64,000 bases of DNA, taken from positions 47,031,935-47,095,934 of the forward strand of contig NC_058338.1 in the NCBI RefSeq assembly GCF_905475395.1, read 5' to 3'. The notes beneath the pieces are model-generated. The model did not search any database, was not told the DNA's origin, and was given only the letters and a program-made list of their open reading frames with translations. The translations under genes and the position numbers were made by a program. Below, piece after piece: positions 1 through 13,003 of the stretch. Numbering within the stretch: position 1 is the stretch's first letter; each line of letters begins with the position of its first letter. The DNA is from Chrysoperla carnea (taxonomy: Eukaryota; Arthropoda; Insecta; Neuroptera; Chrysopidae).

Positions 1-1942
1 ATGCAAAAACTACTATAATTTGACTGCAGTTTTACATAATTAGTCAAATGTTTTTTTTTGTATGCATATATTTCATCTATGTACCATATGTATCCCACAT
101 CCTAAACCGAATCAATTATTTATGAGTGATGAAATATCGAGATTGGGGGCTACCTCAATAACTTATATGAAATTGCGTTTAATAAGTTTGTTTCAAGTTC
201 AAAAACTCTTCTTTCCATTCATTTAGGTACGGTATTCTATTTTATGACATGTTCTGTACAATGTATGCATTGTTAAAAAAGTATAAAGATTGAATTAGTT
301 AAATTGAATAAATAGATATTTTCGCTAAGTGGCGCTATATTCAATTCTGCACATAGAATATACTTATGCACATTTCACAAGACCTTAACTTATAAGAGCA
401 TATTATAATCCATAATAATAATGCACGATCTTTAAGTATATATAATAAGACTTTTAATTATATATTAAATTCCTTTAAAAGATAAGCAAAGACTTTCATA
501 TTATGTTTCGAAATTTTTATCACAATTCAATATTTATGAAGAACTTGGTGTTAATAAAATCCGTGGAGATAATTAATTTCTCTACCTTTTGTGGAGTAAA
601 TATACTTTCATAATTTTTAATATTTCCCTGACACCCTTTACTAAATAATAATATACCGAATGTCAAATTGAATTTCTACGAAATCTATTCGACTTCAAAA
701 AAATGTTTCTAGAGCAAAAGGTGTATTTTTATAAGTAAACTGGTAATTTAAAGTTTTTTTTTTTCAAGTTTAATCTTATTTTTTATTTTAGACTTCCATT
801 TTAATCGAATCAGTTATTATCGTTGTAAAGAGTAACTTCCGAAATAGAATAACTTTTCATAACAAAGAAGATTTCTTGTCATTGTGGAAGAAATATTCAG
901 GGTGAGATAAAATTTCAAATTTCGTCCAATGGCCAGATCAATTTTTAGTATTATAAATACGTATTTCGACTACAATATAGTCATCACCAGTATGAATTAA
1001 CTAATCGTAATTGTTCTCCTGAGAGATATTACTTGTCGCAAATTTGGTCCTATGATTATCGATGACAAAGTTAGAAAGATACTCCATAATTACGATCAAG
1101 AGTTTTTAGGTGAAAATCTGGGTCAATTTTTCAAAATCAGTTTTCTGCTTGACAGTCGCAAATGTCAATTTTTTGAAGTAGGTCACAGCTATTTTAAGGT
1201 CATTTTAAGTTAAAGGATATTTACGTGAAGCTTACCTTGCTGACATATAAGCAATGTAATGTTTGGGAAAATTTCTAAAACACTAGCTTAACTTTGGATC
1301 AAAAAATTGTCGTTTTAGTATTGTCAGAACGAAAAGAAAAAAGATGAATTTAAAAAACAAACTTTTGATCCTTATTAAAGGATGTCGAATGGAAATATGG
1401 AAATAATCAAATCCGAATCGAATTTTTTTCCCGGCGGATGTGCCCGTATATGCTCCTCTATCCATCAAGAGCTAAAATCTAAAACTAAAACTTTTCAAAA
1501 ATGGTATTGTGTGATACACAAATACAATTTTAACACGGTTTTCCGTTTAAATACTAAATTGGCACATTTTTAATAATATTGGAATATGTATGTTAAATGA
1601 CCTCGAAATTAGTATGATTAATTATTATACTTGTATTCTGATGTTTAAATGTTTATATCAAATAGACAAATTAATTTTTGGTGAAAAAAATAATCGTATT
1701 CAATATGTAGTTTTGAGATGTCTATTAATCATTTGATAGAGAACTGTTAATTTTGTATAACTTGAATCATTAAAATAATGTATAAAAATAATTCTAGTGC
1801 TACAAATAGTAAGAATAAAGAAGTTTAACGAAATAACGAAAAAAAATTCTAGAAAATACTTTCGAAATTTTCGAAAACCAAATAAATGGCCGTCGAAAGG
1901 CCGTATTAATTATGTTGGTTTTTTAAACTCTTCTAATTTATA
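1..1942. other. No gene seen
   Basis: AT-rich sequence with T- and A-runs. The short frames at 1283-1573 on both strands lack motifs and splice support. Confidence 0.6.
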
Positions 1943-2012
1943 AAAAAAAAAAATAATGTAAGCACTGATATTGAACACTTTTTATACAGGGTATTTCATT
2001 ATTTTTGAAAAA
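1943..2012 (-). repeat. Family A, 5' fragment
   Basis: AATGTAAGCACTGATATTGA and the following TATACAGGGTATTTCA match the outer part of copy 1 (6150-6200) in the same orientation. Confidence 0.45.
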
Positions 2013-5000
2013 GTTTGAATTAAAAATAGATTTTTACTCATTGTCGTATGCACACATGGACTACTATTTTATACAACTTGCATGTTTGATTGAAACATTC
2101 ATCTGAATTATCGAAGAGAATCTGCTTTACTTACCTGAAACAAAGACACAATAGTTCAGATTATAACACAAATAAAGCAATATAAGTATCTCATATAAAT
2201 AAATAACACAGGTCTGCAAAAAAAAATTTTTTGTCAGCTACATGAGATATGTTTACTAAATTATATGTTTTCGAATGCGCTGATTTCAGAAATGATGGCT
2301 ATTTTTTTCTATCACGTAAGGTTTTTTTGCAAATTCAAACACAAAAAATTGGTAAAAGCACTCGTTTATTAAATATTTATGCAGTTTTTTAGTTGCATAA
2401 ATATTTATTATTCGTTTTTTAGTCGCTGTGTAATTAATTGACCCATTGATAAAAAATGACCCATCCGCAAACATCAACAAAAGCCGCATTTATTTAAAAA
2501 AAATTCTTTATAAAATATATTATTAATATTTGTATATTAGTAGTAACAAGATAAAATTTTGAATCGAATTTTTCTTACCTATCCCGATAGGCGACAACAC
2601 CAAGTAAGTGCGTTGCTATAACTGTGCATATTTCCAAGTTAAGCTTTTGTTTAAATTATAACGTGAAATTTTCACATAGATTTGGTTTGGTGATACTGCA
2701 AAATTTAAACATTAATGGTAGTAGAGGAAAATGGGGCACAATGCACTAAAATGTTAGTAATAGTTAAATTTTTACTTGATTAAGTATAAAGTTTGCTTTC
2801 AAATTTGATCAAAACAAATTTTTTATTTTGAGAATTTTTTAGAACCAAAAACTTAAAGAGCCAATATCTCTCTAATTGTGCTAAGTGGTTTATTTTATTA
2901 TAAGTATTAAAAATGTGAACGTGATTTTCTTTGTTTGTTTGATGAAACCATAGATGTATCAGAACAAGACCCCCATCCAAAGAAGGAAAAACAACCTCTT
3001 AACTTATATTCACGCTAAAAAAATGAGATTTTTTTTCTATTTGACGCCTAATTAAGAAAAATTAACAGAGTTTTTCCAAAAATTTTAATATTTACGTCGC
3101 AAACCCCCCTGAAATGGGAAAAACGCCCCCAAAATTATCAGTTGAGAATTGATAATATAGTATATTGAAAATTAAATTGTAATTATTTTAGTTTCATTTT
3201 TATTAGTGAATTTTTTGTTTTATTTTATCACATATCTATCCTACTGGGAATATTCTTAATTATAATGACTAAAATAAATTGCAGCGAGCGCAACGAGTTC
3301 CGTTTCCTTAGGCCGCAAATAGGCGGGGTCATGGTGGGTTGCAAGTAAGCATATGATGGATTTGCCTTTAAAGTTAGTATTGTTTATATTGCGAGTGCGA
3401 AAGGTATAGGTTAAGATCTTTGATAATAATTTTCAATTTTATTTTTTCTTCTTTATTAATAATAGTTTCACTTGCCGTGAATGCTTGATTCAAAAGTATA
3501 GCTAGAGACTTTGCCCTAAGTGGGCAGCTACTCGAAAAAATTTCCGGGCTCATGGAAAGACAAACATTTTTGAGAATCTTTGTCGTACTATTTTAAGACT
3601 AGTTTTTTCCTGCGGCTTCTGTGGAAGAAACATTAAAATAAAAACGATTAACTAATTTATTTCAGGTTATTGATGAGTGATTTAATATTTACAATATAAA
3701 AACACTACAGATAATTTCACAAAAACGTATATTCCCATTTTGCCAAATTTCGGATTGTCTAGTCTAGGTTCAACCTTCAACATAACTAAACAATATACTC
3801 GTCAAAAAAATTGTCAACTTCATGAAAATGACATCCTGGCCCCATAAGAAAGCTGAATAATTAGTTCCGAAATTGAAATTTAAAAAAAAAAAGCTCCAAA
3901 AAAGTGGTCTTCTATTTTTTATTACTTACGAGCCCTATTTGAATCCAGAGTTCAAAGTGAAATTCAATGTCTTCTAAAATTTAATTTAAGCATTCTAAAT
4001 TTCATTTTTTCCTTCTATACTCAACAGACATTTTCCTGTATATAAACTGTATAATTAACCTAATAAAAATATTTATTTTCTACTTTTTAGTTTATTAAAA
4101 TAATGCCTTATTTAAGAATAATTAAATTTTTTTAAATGAATTATAATATTCTCGGATATGGTACGTAAAAAATATATGAACACTAAATTTCTGCTTTTTA
4201 CCAAATAAGTTCCCTAACAACCGCACAAATGTTACATAATTCTAGCAGTAATATTTTCTCTTCCCTTTCCGAGTAATATCATGTTATCCTTTTTCGGACC
4301 TTCAGGAGGAAGGATAGGGGGGAATGTTTGCCAGCAGTATGTAACGTTTGTGCGATCAATAGGGAGCTTATTTGGTAAGGGGCAGGAATTTTTCTCAATT
4401 TTTACTAATTTTATATCCTCCTTCCCCTCTTACTCCGAAATGGTCGCTCTAGCATATATATGTTCTACGAGAGAAAAAACTCTACATCGATTCAGGAGCT
4501 TATTTACCACGCGGCAGAAAGTTAGGGTTAATGGATTTGTTTACGTGCCATATCCTAGATTATAATAATATTCATTGTAATTTTACAATAAGTGAAAACA
4601 AAAATGCATATCAATAGCTATAATAGTGTATTTTGTTGATATACAAATAATAAAAATTAATTCGTGTTTAGAATGTAACATAACGGATATACCGATGCCT
4701 AATAACAAATAATGAATATACAATGTTATATTATATTAGAGATAAACTTTTATTTTATTTTTAATACCTTTGTTTTATTTAAAAACAAAAAGTTTATTTA
4801 CATAAATAATCAATCAATGTTTTTTTGTATTTTGCTTTCATATCAATATATTTAAAATTTTAATTTTGATACTTCCATCATTGCTATTATGAATACGTTA
4901 TAATGTATTGATTATTAGCCACACAAGCAGTAGTTCACAAGTGTTATTTCCATAAAAAACTAGAAGAGGATCAAGGAGTCGACATTACTAAAACACATTT

Positions 5001-5029
5001 ACTTAACATTAAATCAATTCTCAATGAAA
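2013..5029. other. No firm gene; one GC-richer ORF
   Basis: ATG 4281 opens a 94-codon frame (to 4565) in a locally GC-richer stretch; it has no recognisable motif and no splice context. A GC-richer patch at 3280-3410 holds nothing I can name. Confidence 0.5.
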
Positions 5030-5413
5030 TTTACTTCCTTCCAGCTCAATTTTGAGGAGCTTTAGAGGTGCGCTAGTCCTTAAAAATTGCGAAAAATTAT
5101 GATGTTTTTGCCTAAAATGAAGAGAGAGTGTTCATATGTTGGTACCACCAAAAGGCATTTCTTTGACACTTACTTAGTCTATATAAAGATTTTTAACCCT
5201 CTACCTAAATTTGAAAAAGCTGTGGAGGCGGGCAAAACCTCAAAAATCGCGATAAGCCTTGGTATTTCGACACAAAAAACGGGGAAAAGAAGACTCGGCA
5301 ATTGGCATCCTAAAAAAAACACTTCTCTGATGCCTAACTTGCTTACCGATTTTAACTGGTTAGCTCAATTCGGAGAGGCAGTAAAGATGAGTAAAACTTA
5401 TCAAACTGCCTAG
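5030..5413 (+). repeat. Dispersed repeat I, copy 1
   Basis: The 3' half (CAATTGGCATCCTAAAAAAA, CACTTCTC, TAGCTCAATTCGGAGAGGC) matches 16640-16915. A 108-codon frame (5087-5413, TTG start) lies here; because the other copy is not open in that frame, I do not call it a gene. Confidence 0.4.
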
Positions 5414-5737
5414 TAACATACCAAATTACAGCTCATTAAAACCAAAAAGGGCTATTCGTGGTGTAAAATTATAAGTATAAGACATTTTCAACTCTCGTCA
5501 AGGGGCGTTATAGGGATTACTAAATCAAATTGGCAAAGAGTTATAGTTTTTGTCTTGTTAGATTTATCGCAACTGATTCGAGAATTGACTAGACGTGGTT
5601 AGTCAGTCTGTTTTCTTGAAAATAATGAGAACTATTTTGTGTTCCAAATATGCAACGAGTTGCTTTTGTTTAGGTAGGAAAATTTTGTATAGTTAATAGC
5701 TTTTTTTTTATCACATATATATATGTAATATATATAA

Positions 5738-6234
5738 AGTTATACTAAGTTTAGTCTCAAGTTTGTAACGCTTACAAATATTGATACTAAGAACAAAATT
5801 TTGGTTCCTATATTTGTTCTTAAAATCACCTAAAGAGTCCATTTCTGATTGTCTGTCTGTCCGTTTGTTAACACGATAACTCAAAAACGAAAAGAAACAT
5901 CAAGCTGAAATTTATATAGCGTGCTAAGAACGTAAAAAGTGAGTTTGAGTTCGTAAATGAGCAACATAGATGTTTTGGGTCTTGCATCCGTGGAACCCAT
6001 CTTGTAAACCGTTACAAGAGATAGAACAAAAGTGTAAATTCAAAAAATGTTCCCTAAGAAAATTCACAACTTTTGTTTGAAACATTTTTTCGTGAACGCC
6101 ACAGTTTACCGTACAGTTAAGGGCGCAAATTAAGACCCGTGAGGGCGGAAAAAATAATGCAAGCACTGATATTCAACACTTTCTATACGTGGTATTTCAA
6201 CAATTAACTCAGTCAATTGTTTGTTTTCACTTGT
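5738..6234 (-). repeat. Dispersed repeat family A, copy 1
   Basis: About 500 bp, reverse orientation. Family hallmarks in order are an ATTGACTGAGTTAATTG palindrome, TGAAATACC, GTAAACAGTGATGTTTACG, AAAATGTTTCAAACAAAAG, TTGCTCATTTACGAACTCAA, GACAGACAGAC, GGAAATGGACT, and GCGTTACAAACTTGGGACT near the end. No ORF of interest is shared between copies. The class is not determined. Confidence 0.7.
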
Positions 6235-6780
6235 TTAAATACAAAGTTTTAACAGAAGTTACATGATTTTCTTTAATGATGATATTACACCTCAAAAAAT
6301 TCAAATAAATGTATGAAAAAAAATATACTTAGCTTAGAATTTAAAAATAAATATGATTGATTGGAAACAGAAATATATTTTGAGTAAAAACAGTGTATTT
6401 TTTATGCTTATCGTTTTAATGAAAATATTAATTTAATACCAGAAGTGTTTTATTGATATAATATTTAAATAGTTTTTAATTGCTTTCATTTTTAATTACT
6501 TTAAACAGTTTGCTATTTTGCAGACGGTGTTTTGTGTACAATGAAGTATTTAATTTTCATTATTCGTTTGTACCCGCTTTGGATTTGAATTGCTATGAAT
6601 AAATGTACATTCTTTCGATAGAAACGCCATCGCAATGTCGTAGCAACGTTTGTCGTTTGTATTCCTTCATTGCGGAATAAAAATTTCAAAAAGTATCAAG
6701 AAATTAAAAAAAAACTATTTAAGTTAAAGTTAAAACTTTAATAAATTATTGAAAACAAAAAACCCGTTGTGTCCGACTAA

Positions 6781-7122
6781 TTAAGGATGTATGAGCACGG
6801 TAGTGGGGACACAAATTTAAAAAAATATATTTTTTCAATTTTGTAGTGAATTATGTTATAACTTGACAATATAAGACGAAAAATAAGAATAAAAGTTTTC
6901 GATATCTGGAGTACTTAATTTTCAAAATTTCGAAAATTGAAAATATTGTTTAAAAATTTGGCTTCGATATTTGGAAAACCAAGGCAGATATCAAAAAATT
7001 GTATTATAATTTTTCTTCTATATTCATGAAGTTGTAACAAAATTCATCGGAAAAGTTGAAAATAAGGTACGAATAATTTCAACCATAAGTCTAAACTTGC
7101 CTTGGCGCTCGTACTACCTTAA
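6781..7122. mobile_element. Family B palindromic MITE, copy 1 (TTAA-flanked)
   Basis: Flanked by TTAA (6781-6784 and 7119-7122). It starts GGATGTATGAGCACGGTAG and ends with the diverged inverse GCGCTCGTACTACC. The interior is itself palindromic around repeated CGATATTT / AAATATCG and CCAAGGCAGATATC motifs, so the whole element can fold as a long hairpin. TTAA duplication suggests piggyBac-type mobilisation; no transposase is present. Confidence 0.7.
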
Positions 7123-9625
7123 GAAAAATGATTTTTTTATACAAAATTAAAGAAGACGAAAAAATTTCCCTAAATTTCAATAGAAATGTTGATAATAAAT
7201 TTTATATTATAACGACTGACTTTCACTATATAACTGTTATTTTTTGATATATTTTATTATAACAGATTTACATATGATCTGTGATTTTCATTTTCATCGG
7301 GAAGTCAAAATTTGAATTTAATGTAAATATGCAGGATCATCCGATGCTGATGATGGAATCGAGATAATATTTAATTATGGCTACGAAGATAATAAAATGA
7401 GAAGCTTTATTTTTAGCTAGCTTTATAGCTCGCCTTCCGCATTTTGCAAATTTTCGTATGTTGTATGTACCTACTGAAGATGTCAAGAAACAACCAATTC
7501 TAAATTTTTTGATTTTATTCCGTCAAGCACCATATTAATGTGAAATCTGATTAGGTCATTTGATGAAAATATTTTATATTGGTAGATTTAAAACAGTTTT
7601 TATATTAAACAAGAAAATTTCCTAAAAATTTGTTTTATAAATATATCAGTTATAAAATTTAAACAAATTATAAACTTGGCATTTATTAATTAAATATTTA
7701 ATTTTTGGTTTATTTTTAAAGAACTTGAATAATAAGAAATGCAGTTATTTTTGTTATGTACACTATTGTTCGATAAAATTTAATAAAGACTGAAGAAAAA
7801 ATGTTTCTACTTAGTGCTCAATGGAGGCGGATGTCTGTCTGAATATTACTAATGTTTTTATTGTCTTAGATATTATTTTTTTGAAAAAAGTAATAGGCCT
7901 CCGTTTTTATCATAATTAAATACAGTCCACGCACATTTTTTTTAATTACATAGGTATCATAAGAACGTGTTTTTTTAATGAATTTCTGCTGAAAGAAGAA
8001 AAGTGTGAATGGTAGAATCTCACAAACATTTATTCAAATTTTCATTGATCATATACGAAATAAGGTTGGCAATTTCCTCCCTTTAAAATGCCATTTTTAT
8101 ACATAGAACAATAGTAGTAGTTTAATCTTCATAGCATTATTATTCCTACACACTATTGGACTAAGAGATAGAGACATATTCTGCTCGTGATATGTAGTCC
8201 TTCCAATTTTGTTGTCATTATGTAAAGAGGGTGTGGGGGGAACAATTTTTGGTAATGGCGGATAAAATCACTGATGCGGGGGCGGAGGATCCGAGGGTGA
8301 AAGTGAAAATCTGCTCATGATATGTAAAATCTCCACACTTTTTCCAATATAATTTACGTCACCTAAGAAGTGAAAATTGAAGTAGGCGGATGACTAGGTC
8401 TTGTCTAAGGAGTGAAAAAAAGAAATTTAAAAAAATCATAATTTTCGTTTTGACATTTCCTAAAGAAGAAGATACAATTTATGGACATCTGTAATGTTAT
8501 TTTATACATTTGTCTCTTGCTTGTGGCTAAATATATGTCCTCAATCATTGGCAGGCTGTAAAAATCTGTAAAAATTGATTATGTTTATCTGTTACGAGCT
8601 GACAGTTTAATACATAATTAGTTGCTGTAGAATGTAATAAAATTTGAATTTTCATTTTTACGGATATAAAACATAATACCATTATATAATTGTTATAATC
8701 ATAACGTAATTATAATAAACCTATGAAAGTATATCCATACAAGTAAACCGTTTGGGTTTTTTTCATGATGTATTAATAAAGGTCGAATCATTTTTTTGAG
8801 TTCAAGGGTACAATAGTGCACATTAACATACAATACCTATTTATAGTTGTTACTTTTGTTTTTCATCAATTTTTTAATTCTTCTTAGCCTTCAAAATGTT
8901 TGGTTTTTTTTTGTTCTTGTATTGTATGAGATTCCAAAGAAATAATTGAACGTTATTTATGGAGATTCAAATTTCACGGAAATACCATGTACTTCTCTTT
9001 TCTTTAGATAATTTTTACTTCTGGAAATTGATATAGAAATGCTTTTAACTGTATGATTATTAAACGAATGGTTAAAAAATATTATGTAATATTATAATTA
9101 TAAATATATTAATAAAATAAAATAAAACTATTATATAATCAATTTAACGAGGAAAACCTTAAAAAAAAAAACTAAGTACGTTTTTAAAGCACACAATTTA
9201 ATTTATCTGGTTCGATCTTCTAATTCTTCTTTAAAATAACTTATTTAGCAAAATTATAAATTAGAATCAATTACAACTCAGCTCGAAAACGCACTTTAAG
9301 GTTCCAAAGGTTTGTCTCGTTAAGTTGCTGTTACCCAATTGCAGATAAAGGAGGTCTACGATACTGTATTCGGTTCCTGACGTCAAATTTTGTCATGACC
9401 TTTGTTTATATTCTGGAATAATCTGAAGAGTAAAAAACTATGCTAAACCTAAACAATTAAAATCAAAACTTACATTAAACAAGTTTTAAAAATTTCAAAA
9501 AAAAATCAGAGAATTAAAATCTTATCACAGTTAAACAATATTTTTAATGTCACCATTTCACGTATCACACACTATCACAAAAAAAAAATTGACTGAAAGG
9601 CTATAGGTATATAATACCTGTCCTA
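7123..9625. other. Intergenic, AT-rich
   Basis: Apart from repeat H (8523-8612), only a G-rich patch at 8225-8300 stands out. No coding evidence. Confidence 0.6.
8523..8612 (+). repeat. Dispersed repeat H, copy 1
   Basis: ATGTCCTCAATCATTGGCAG and TTACGAGCTGACAGT match 26527-26603 in the same orientation (GTCCTCTATCATTGGCAGAC, TTACGAGTTGACAGTC). The unit contains inverse-like CTGTAA/TTACAG motifs. Confidence 0.45.
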
Positions 9626-9720
9626 TATAGTAGTGTTGGGACGAATGTTGTATTTAATGTTTATTTCCAATATTCGCGAATGCGTATGCGAATGTTAACT
9701 TTCAAATGAAGCGCTCTCAA
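9626..9720 (+). mobile_element. hAT-like terminal fragment
   Basis: TAGTGTTGGGACGAATGTTG starts a block of about 95 bp ending in TTTCAAATGAAGCGCTC. Its inverse is at 37763-37863. The TAGTGTTGGG terminus is hAT-like, but no transposase or 8-bp duplication was confirmed. Confidence 0.4.
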
Positions 9721-12712
9721 ACTGTTAGGTATTAACTTAATACATATAATAATACAGTGAATAAGCCCGTAAAAAGTGTCAACAGTGGAAAAGCTGGGAA
9801 ACAGCACCATTTTTAATGAAAATGGGTAACGTGTTTATAGGAAAAATGTTAATTTGGTCTTAAAATTTTCATCTAGTGGGTATTTTTGGTCGCTTAATAC
9901 GAATCTGATATCAGATACTCTATATCTTCAGTTCGATTTGCCTCAACGCAAATTCTAAATTCAAAATTTTACAAAATTCTTTGAATACACTTCTACATAT
10001 CTCAGGAGTGAATTTTTGAACCGTTTTTTTTATTATCTGTTCTAAATGGTCTACATTTCTAAACAACCATTGACATTCCTATCGAACTGTTTCAATTTGT
10101 GAACACCCTTCATTTGATGTACAAATTGAATAGCTGAATGTAAATATTTTCGAAAGTAGAGGCTTTTAAAAATAATAACTTTTTTTTCGTAAACCTTATG
10201 GTAAAAAAATTTTCTATATGGAGCCAATTTAAGTAGACACTTTGTGTAATATATTCGGATAAAAAGGGAAAAGTACCTAATATCTTATGTATAAAAACTT
10301 TTTTTACACTTTGTTGTTTAATAGTTGCAATTCTGACCAAAATTGCACATTTGTTAATTTGTATAAACAATTTTAAAGTAGATTAAAAAACCGGTTAAAA
10401 TTTTGCGATATTTCGTGCCATTAAGACCCATAATCTATTAATATACATTAAAAAATTTAGTAAAATAAATTCGCTAATTAAGATAAAATTTTGAACAAAT
10501 TTATGATGACATTTTGTAAAATCTAATAAAAAAAAACAATAAATGCTTTTAAAAACATATACAAATAGTGCCGTTATCGCCGTTAGTAATTTATAAAAAT
10601 GGATACAATTAATTTTACATAAAGTAAAAATAATAATAAAAAATAAGAATATTTCTAAATATATTGGTCAGTAAGTAAATAGTGTTTGTTCTTATTTTAT
10701 GATATAAACAAAGAATGAAAATATAGAAACTATAAAAAGTATTTTTAAAATCAACTGGCAACCAACTAGATTTTATATAAATAAATAAAACACAACAAAT
10801 GATTCCACAGAACCTTCTATTCCAAAGACATCCTTTTTTCAATATGTTCAAAACATTTTTTTGAACAGCAATAAAAATAAGTCTGACATCAAAAATTATC
10901 TGTGGAAATAAACAAATAAAAACAAAGTAGAGCATGGTTTCAAATTAAACCGATTTTATAGAAACATAGGCTAAGAACAATCTGGATCAAAATATATTTT
11001 AAACCATAAATACGTATTTATAAAACAAATGTGCTTTAGCCCACACGGCTGAAGTAAAATTTTTTTAGCTCCATCTTTTGGTGTAAATACATGTTTCAAA
11101 TAGAATGAATATTATTTATAAGATTCTTAAGTAATAAAAACAAAAAAAAAATTTTTTGATGTATATGTTCTGGTTTCCAGAACTGGTCTCCGGAATTCAG
11201 TGTTCTGCCACTAAGCTAATGCACGTTGTTATTTTGTTGAAACGTGACTCTCTCTCTTTCTATCTTCACTAACTTATATCTCCCTCTCAACTTGATCGCA
11301 CTTTTCGAAACAAGCTTGATCATACATTTTCGTAACATTTAAATCATACATTCTCCAGTTTACTCCCCAAGGCAAGCGTACCTAAAGAAGTTTTACTTCA
11401 ATAAAAATCAAAATCGCTTCATCCGTTTAGGAGCTACGATACTATAACACCCATAAGCTTATAACACCACACTTTTTGCGTCGGGGGTTAAAAATGGAAA
11501 TGGGGGTGTCCTGTGAAAATGACAGTCAGTTGATATGGACAGTTCGGTATGAACAGTGCAATGTGAAGAGTTGTTCTTGAATTATTAAAAATATATTAGT
11601 TGTGAATATATTTGGAAAGACCATATTGTGTTAATTGTTTTGTGGGAGAATTAAATGTGCTTTTGTTAAACAGTAAAATATACCAAAGTTTTTAAAGAAT
11701 TCACTCAGTGGTTTTTTTTATTGTTACAATATTATTGGACAGGTATATTTTTCGAATATACCTACAACATTATTCTACCATTTATAATTTCGGTAAAAAA
11801 ATTCAGAAAAAAATTTTTAGCTAGTAAATCATTTCCTCAGAAAACATAATCCTCAGCGTGCTGAAAATCTGCATAAATAATATACTTTGGAATGATGCCA
11901 AGATGATCACATGAATGATAATTTTTGGAGTAAATGTTAAATATATTAGACTTAAATAAAGCTGCAAACAATTTTTACTCAAATAAGAGTTATATTTCAC
12001 AGAGGAATCCATGACATAATTTTGTATTTTTGAAGTTCATATACTGTGAAATGTAAAACCCTAAAATTTGAGGACCCTCCTATTGGGTTTCCCTCATTCG
12101 ATACTTGATTACATTGTCTTCTATTTGTCTTTTTTTTTTTACAAATATGTAGAGAGAAGCTAAACTGAATGTGTGATATAACTAAGTACAGTACATTTAT
12201 AATTTTGATGTATTATTTATTAATTTATTCATAAGATAGTTTTTTATATTTGCCGCGACATGTTTTTATTTATATATGGAATGAATATTATAGCTCTAGG
12301 ATGATTTAAGTACACTGAGATGTACGGAAAGTTGAATTATATTCACATAAAAAAATATATAATTAAAACAAGATTTCATTACACAGTTTAGGATGCTGAA
12401 GGGGCTGTAACGAGTGAAGAGATAATAATGCAGAGAGTGATTTCAACGATGTGGACACTTTTGGAACATCCTTTATTATTAAGCATTACTCCAGCTGAGC
12501 TACAAAGTAAAATATTTCAAAATTGACCTGTTCACGAGCACACAAAAACTAAAACTTCCAAATTCATTAGCACTTCTTCGAATTCTTATTCTACATTATG
12601 GCAAATTAAATTTACATTCATTAATTATAAAACTTTTGAAATTAAAAATCATATAAAAATAACAGCCACAGAAAAACGTTTTTTTTCGCTATTATAATAT
12701 TATCATCTGGTG
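9721..12712. other. Intergenic with old repeat debris
   Basis: Frames on the minus strand at 10110-10370 and 10615-10935 are rich in Phe, Ile and Lys, as random AT-rich DNA gives. Repeat debris lies at 11160-11560. Confidence 0.6.
11160..11222 (-). repeat. Weak tRNA-like SINE head
   Basis: The minus strand reads an A-box-like TTAGCTTAGTGGCAGAACAC and, about 25 nt on, a diverged B-box-like CAGTTCTGGAAACC. A trailing block at 11390-11490 (CGCTTCATCCGTTTAGGAGC, GTCGGGGGTTA) looks like other arthropod repeats. Speculative. Confidence 0.3.
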
Positions 12713-13003
12713 CGGTGTTAGCAACGGCAAAACTATTTAGCAAGTCACAGTGGCTCCTCGCCTATGTAAAGGTCGAACAAAATATAATAAAATAGTTGTT
12801 TTGATAATTTTTAAGGGACAAATTTTTGTTAAGTGTTTCTAGGAGTCTTTGACAATTTTTTCAAACAAAACTATAGTTGTAGCAAGGGGGACAAGCGTAG
12901 AAATAGCCTTCCTAGTACAAATTCCTGGCTACGCTAATGATGCGGTATTTGCAACAGCAAAACCTTCTGGAAAATCACAGTGGTTTTTCGCCCATGCAAA
13001 GGG
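12713..13003 (+). repeat. Diverged internal duplication K
   Basis: A block of about 65 bp at 12713-12775 (GCGGTGTTAGCAACGGCAAA, TCACAGTGGCTCCTCGCC) recurs at 12938-13003 (GCGGTATTTGCAACAGCAAA, TCACAGTGGTTTTTCGCC). Both also read as related peptides, but the surrounding frames lack an ATG start. Probably a decayed repeat. Confidence 0.4.

Noticed and set aside
5087..5413. 108-codon plus-strand ORF
   Set aside because: Starts at TTG, overlaps dispersed repeat I, and the second copy of that repeat is not open in this frame.
10615..10935. 106-codon minus-strand ORF rich in Phe, Ile and Tyr
   Set aside because: Composition is that of random AT-rich DNA; no motif or splice context.
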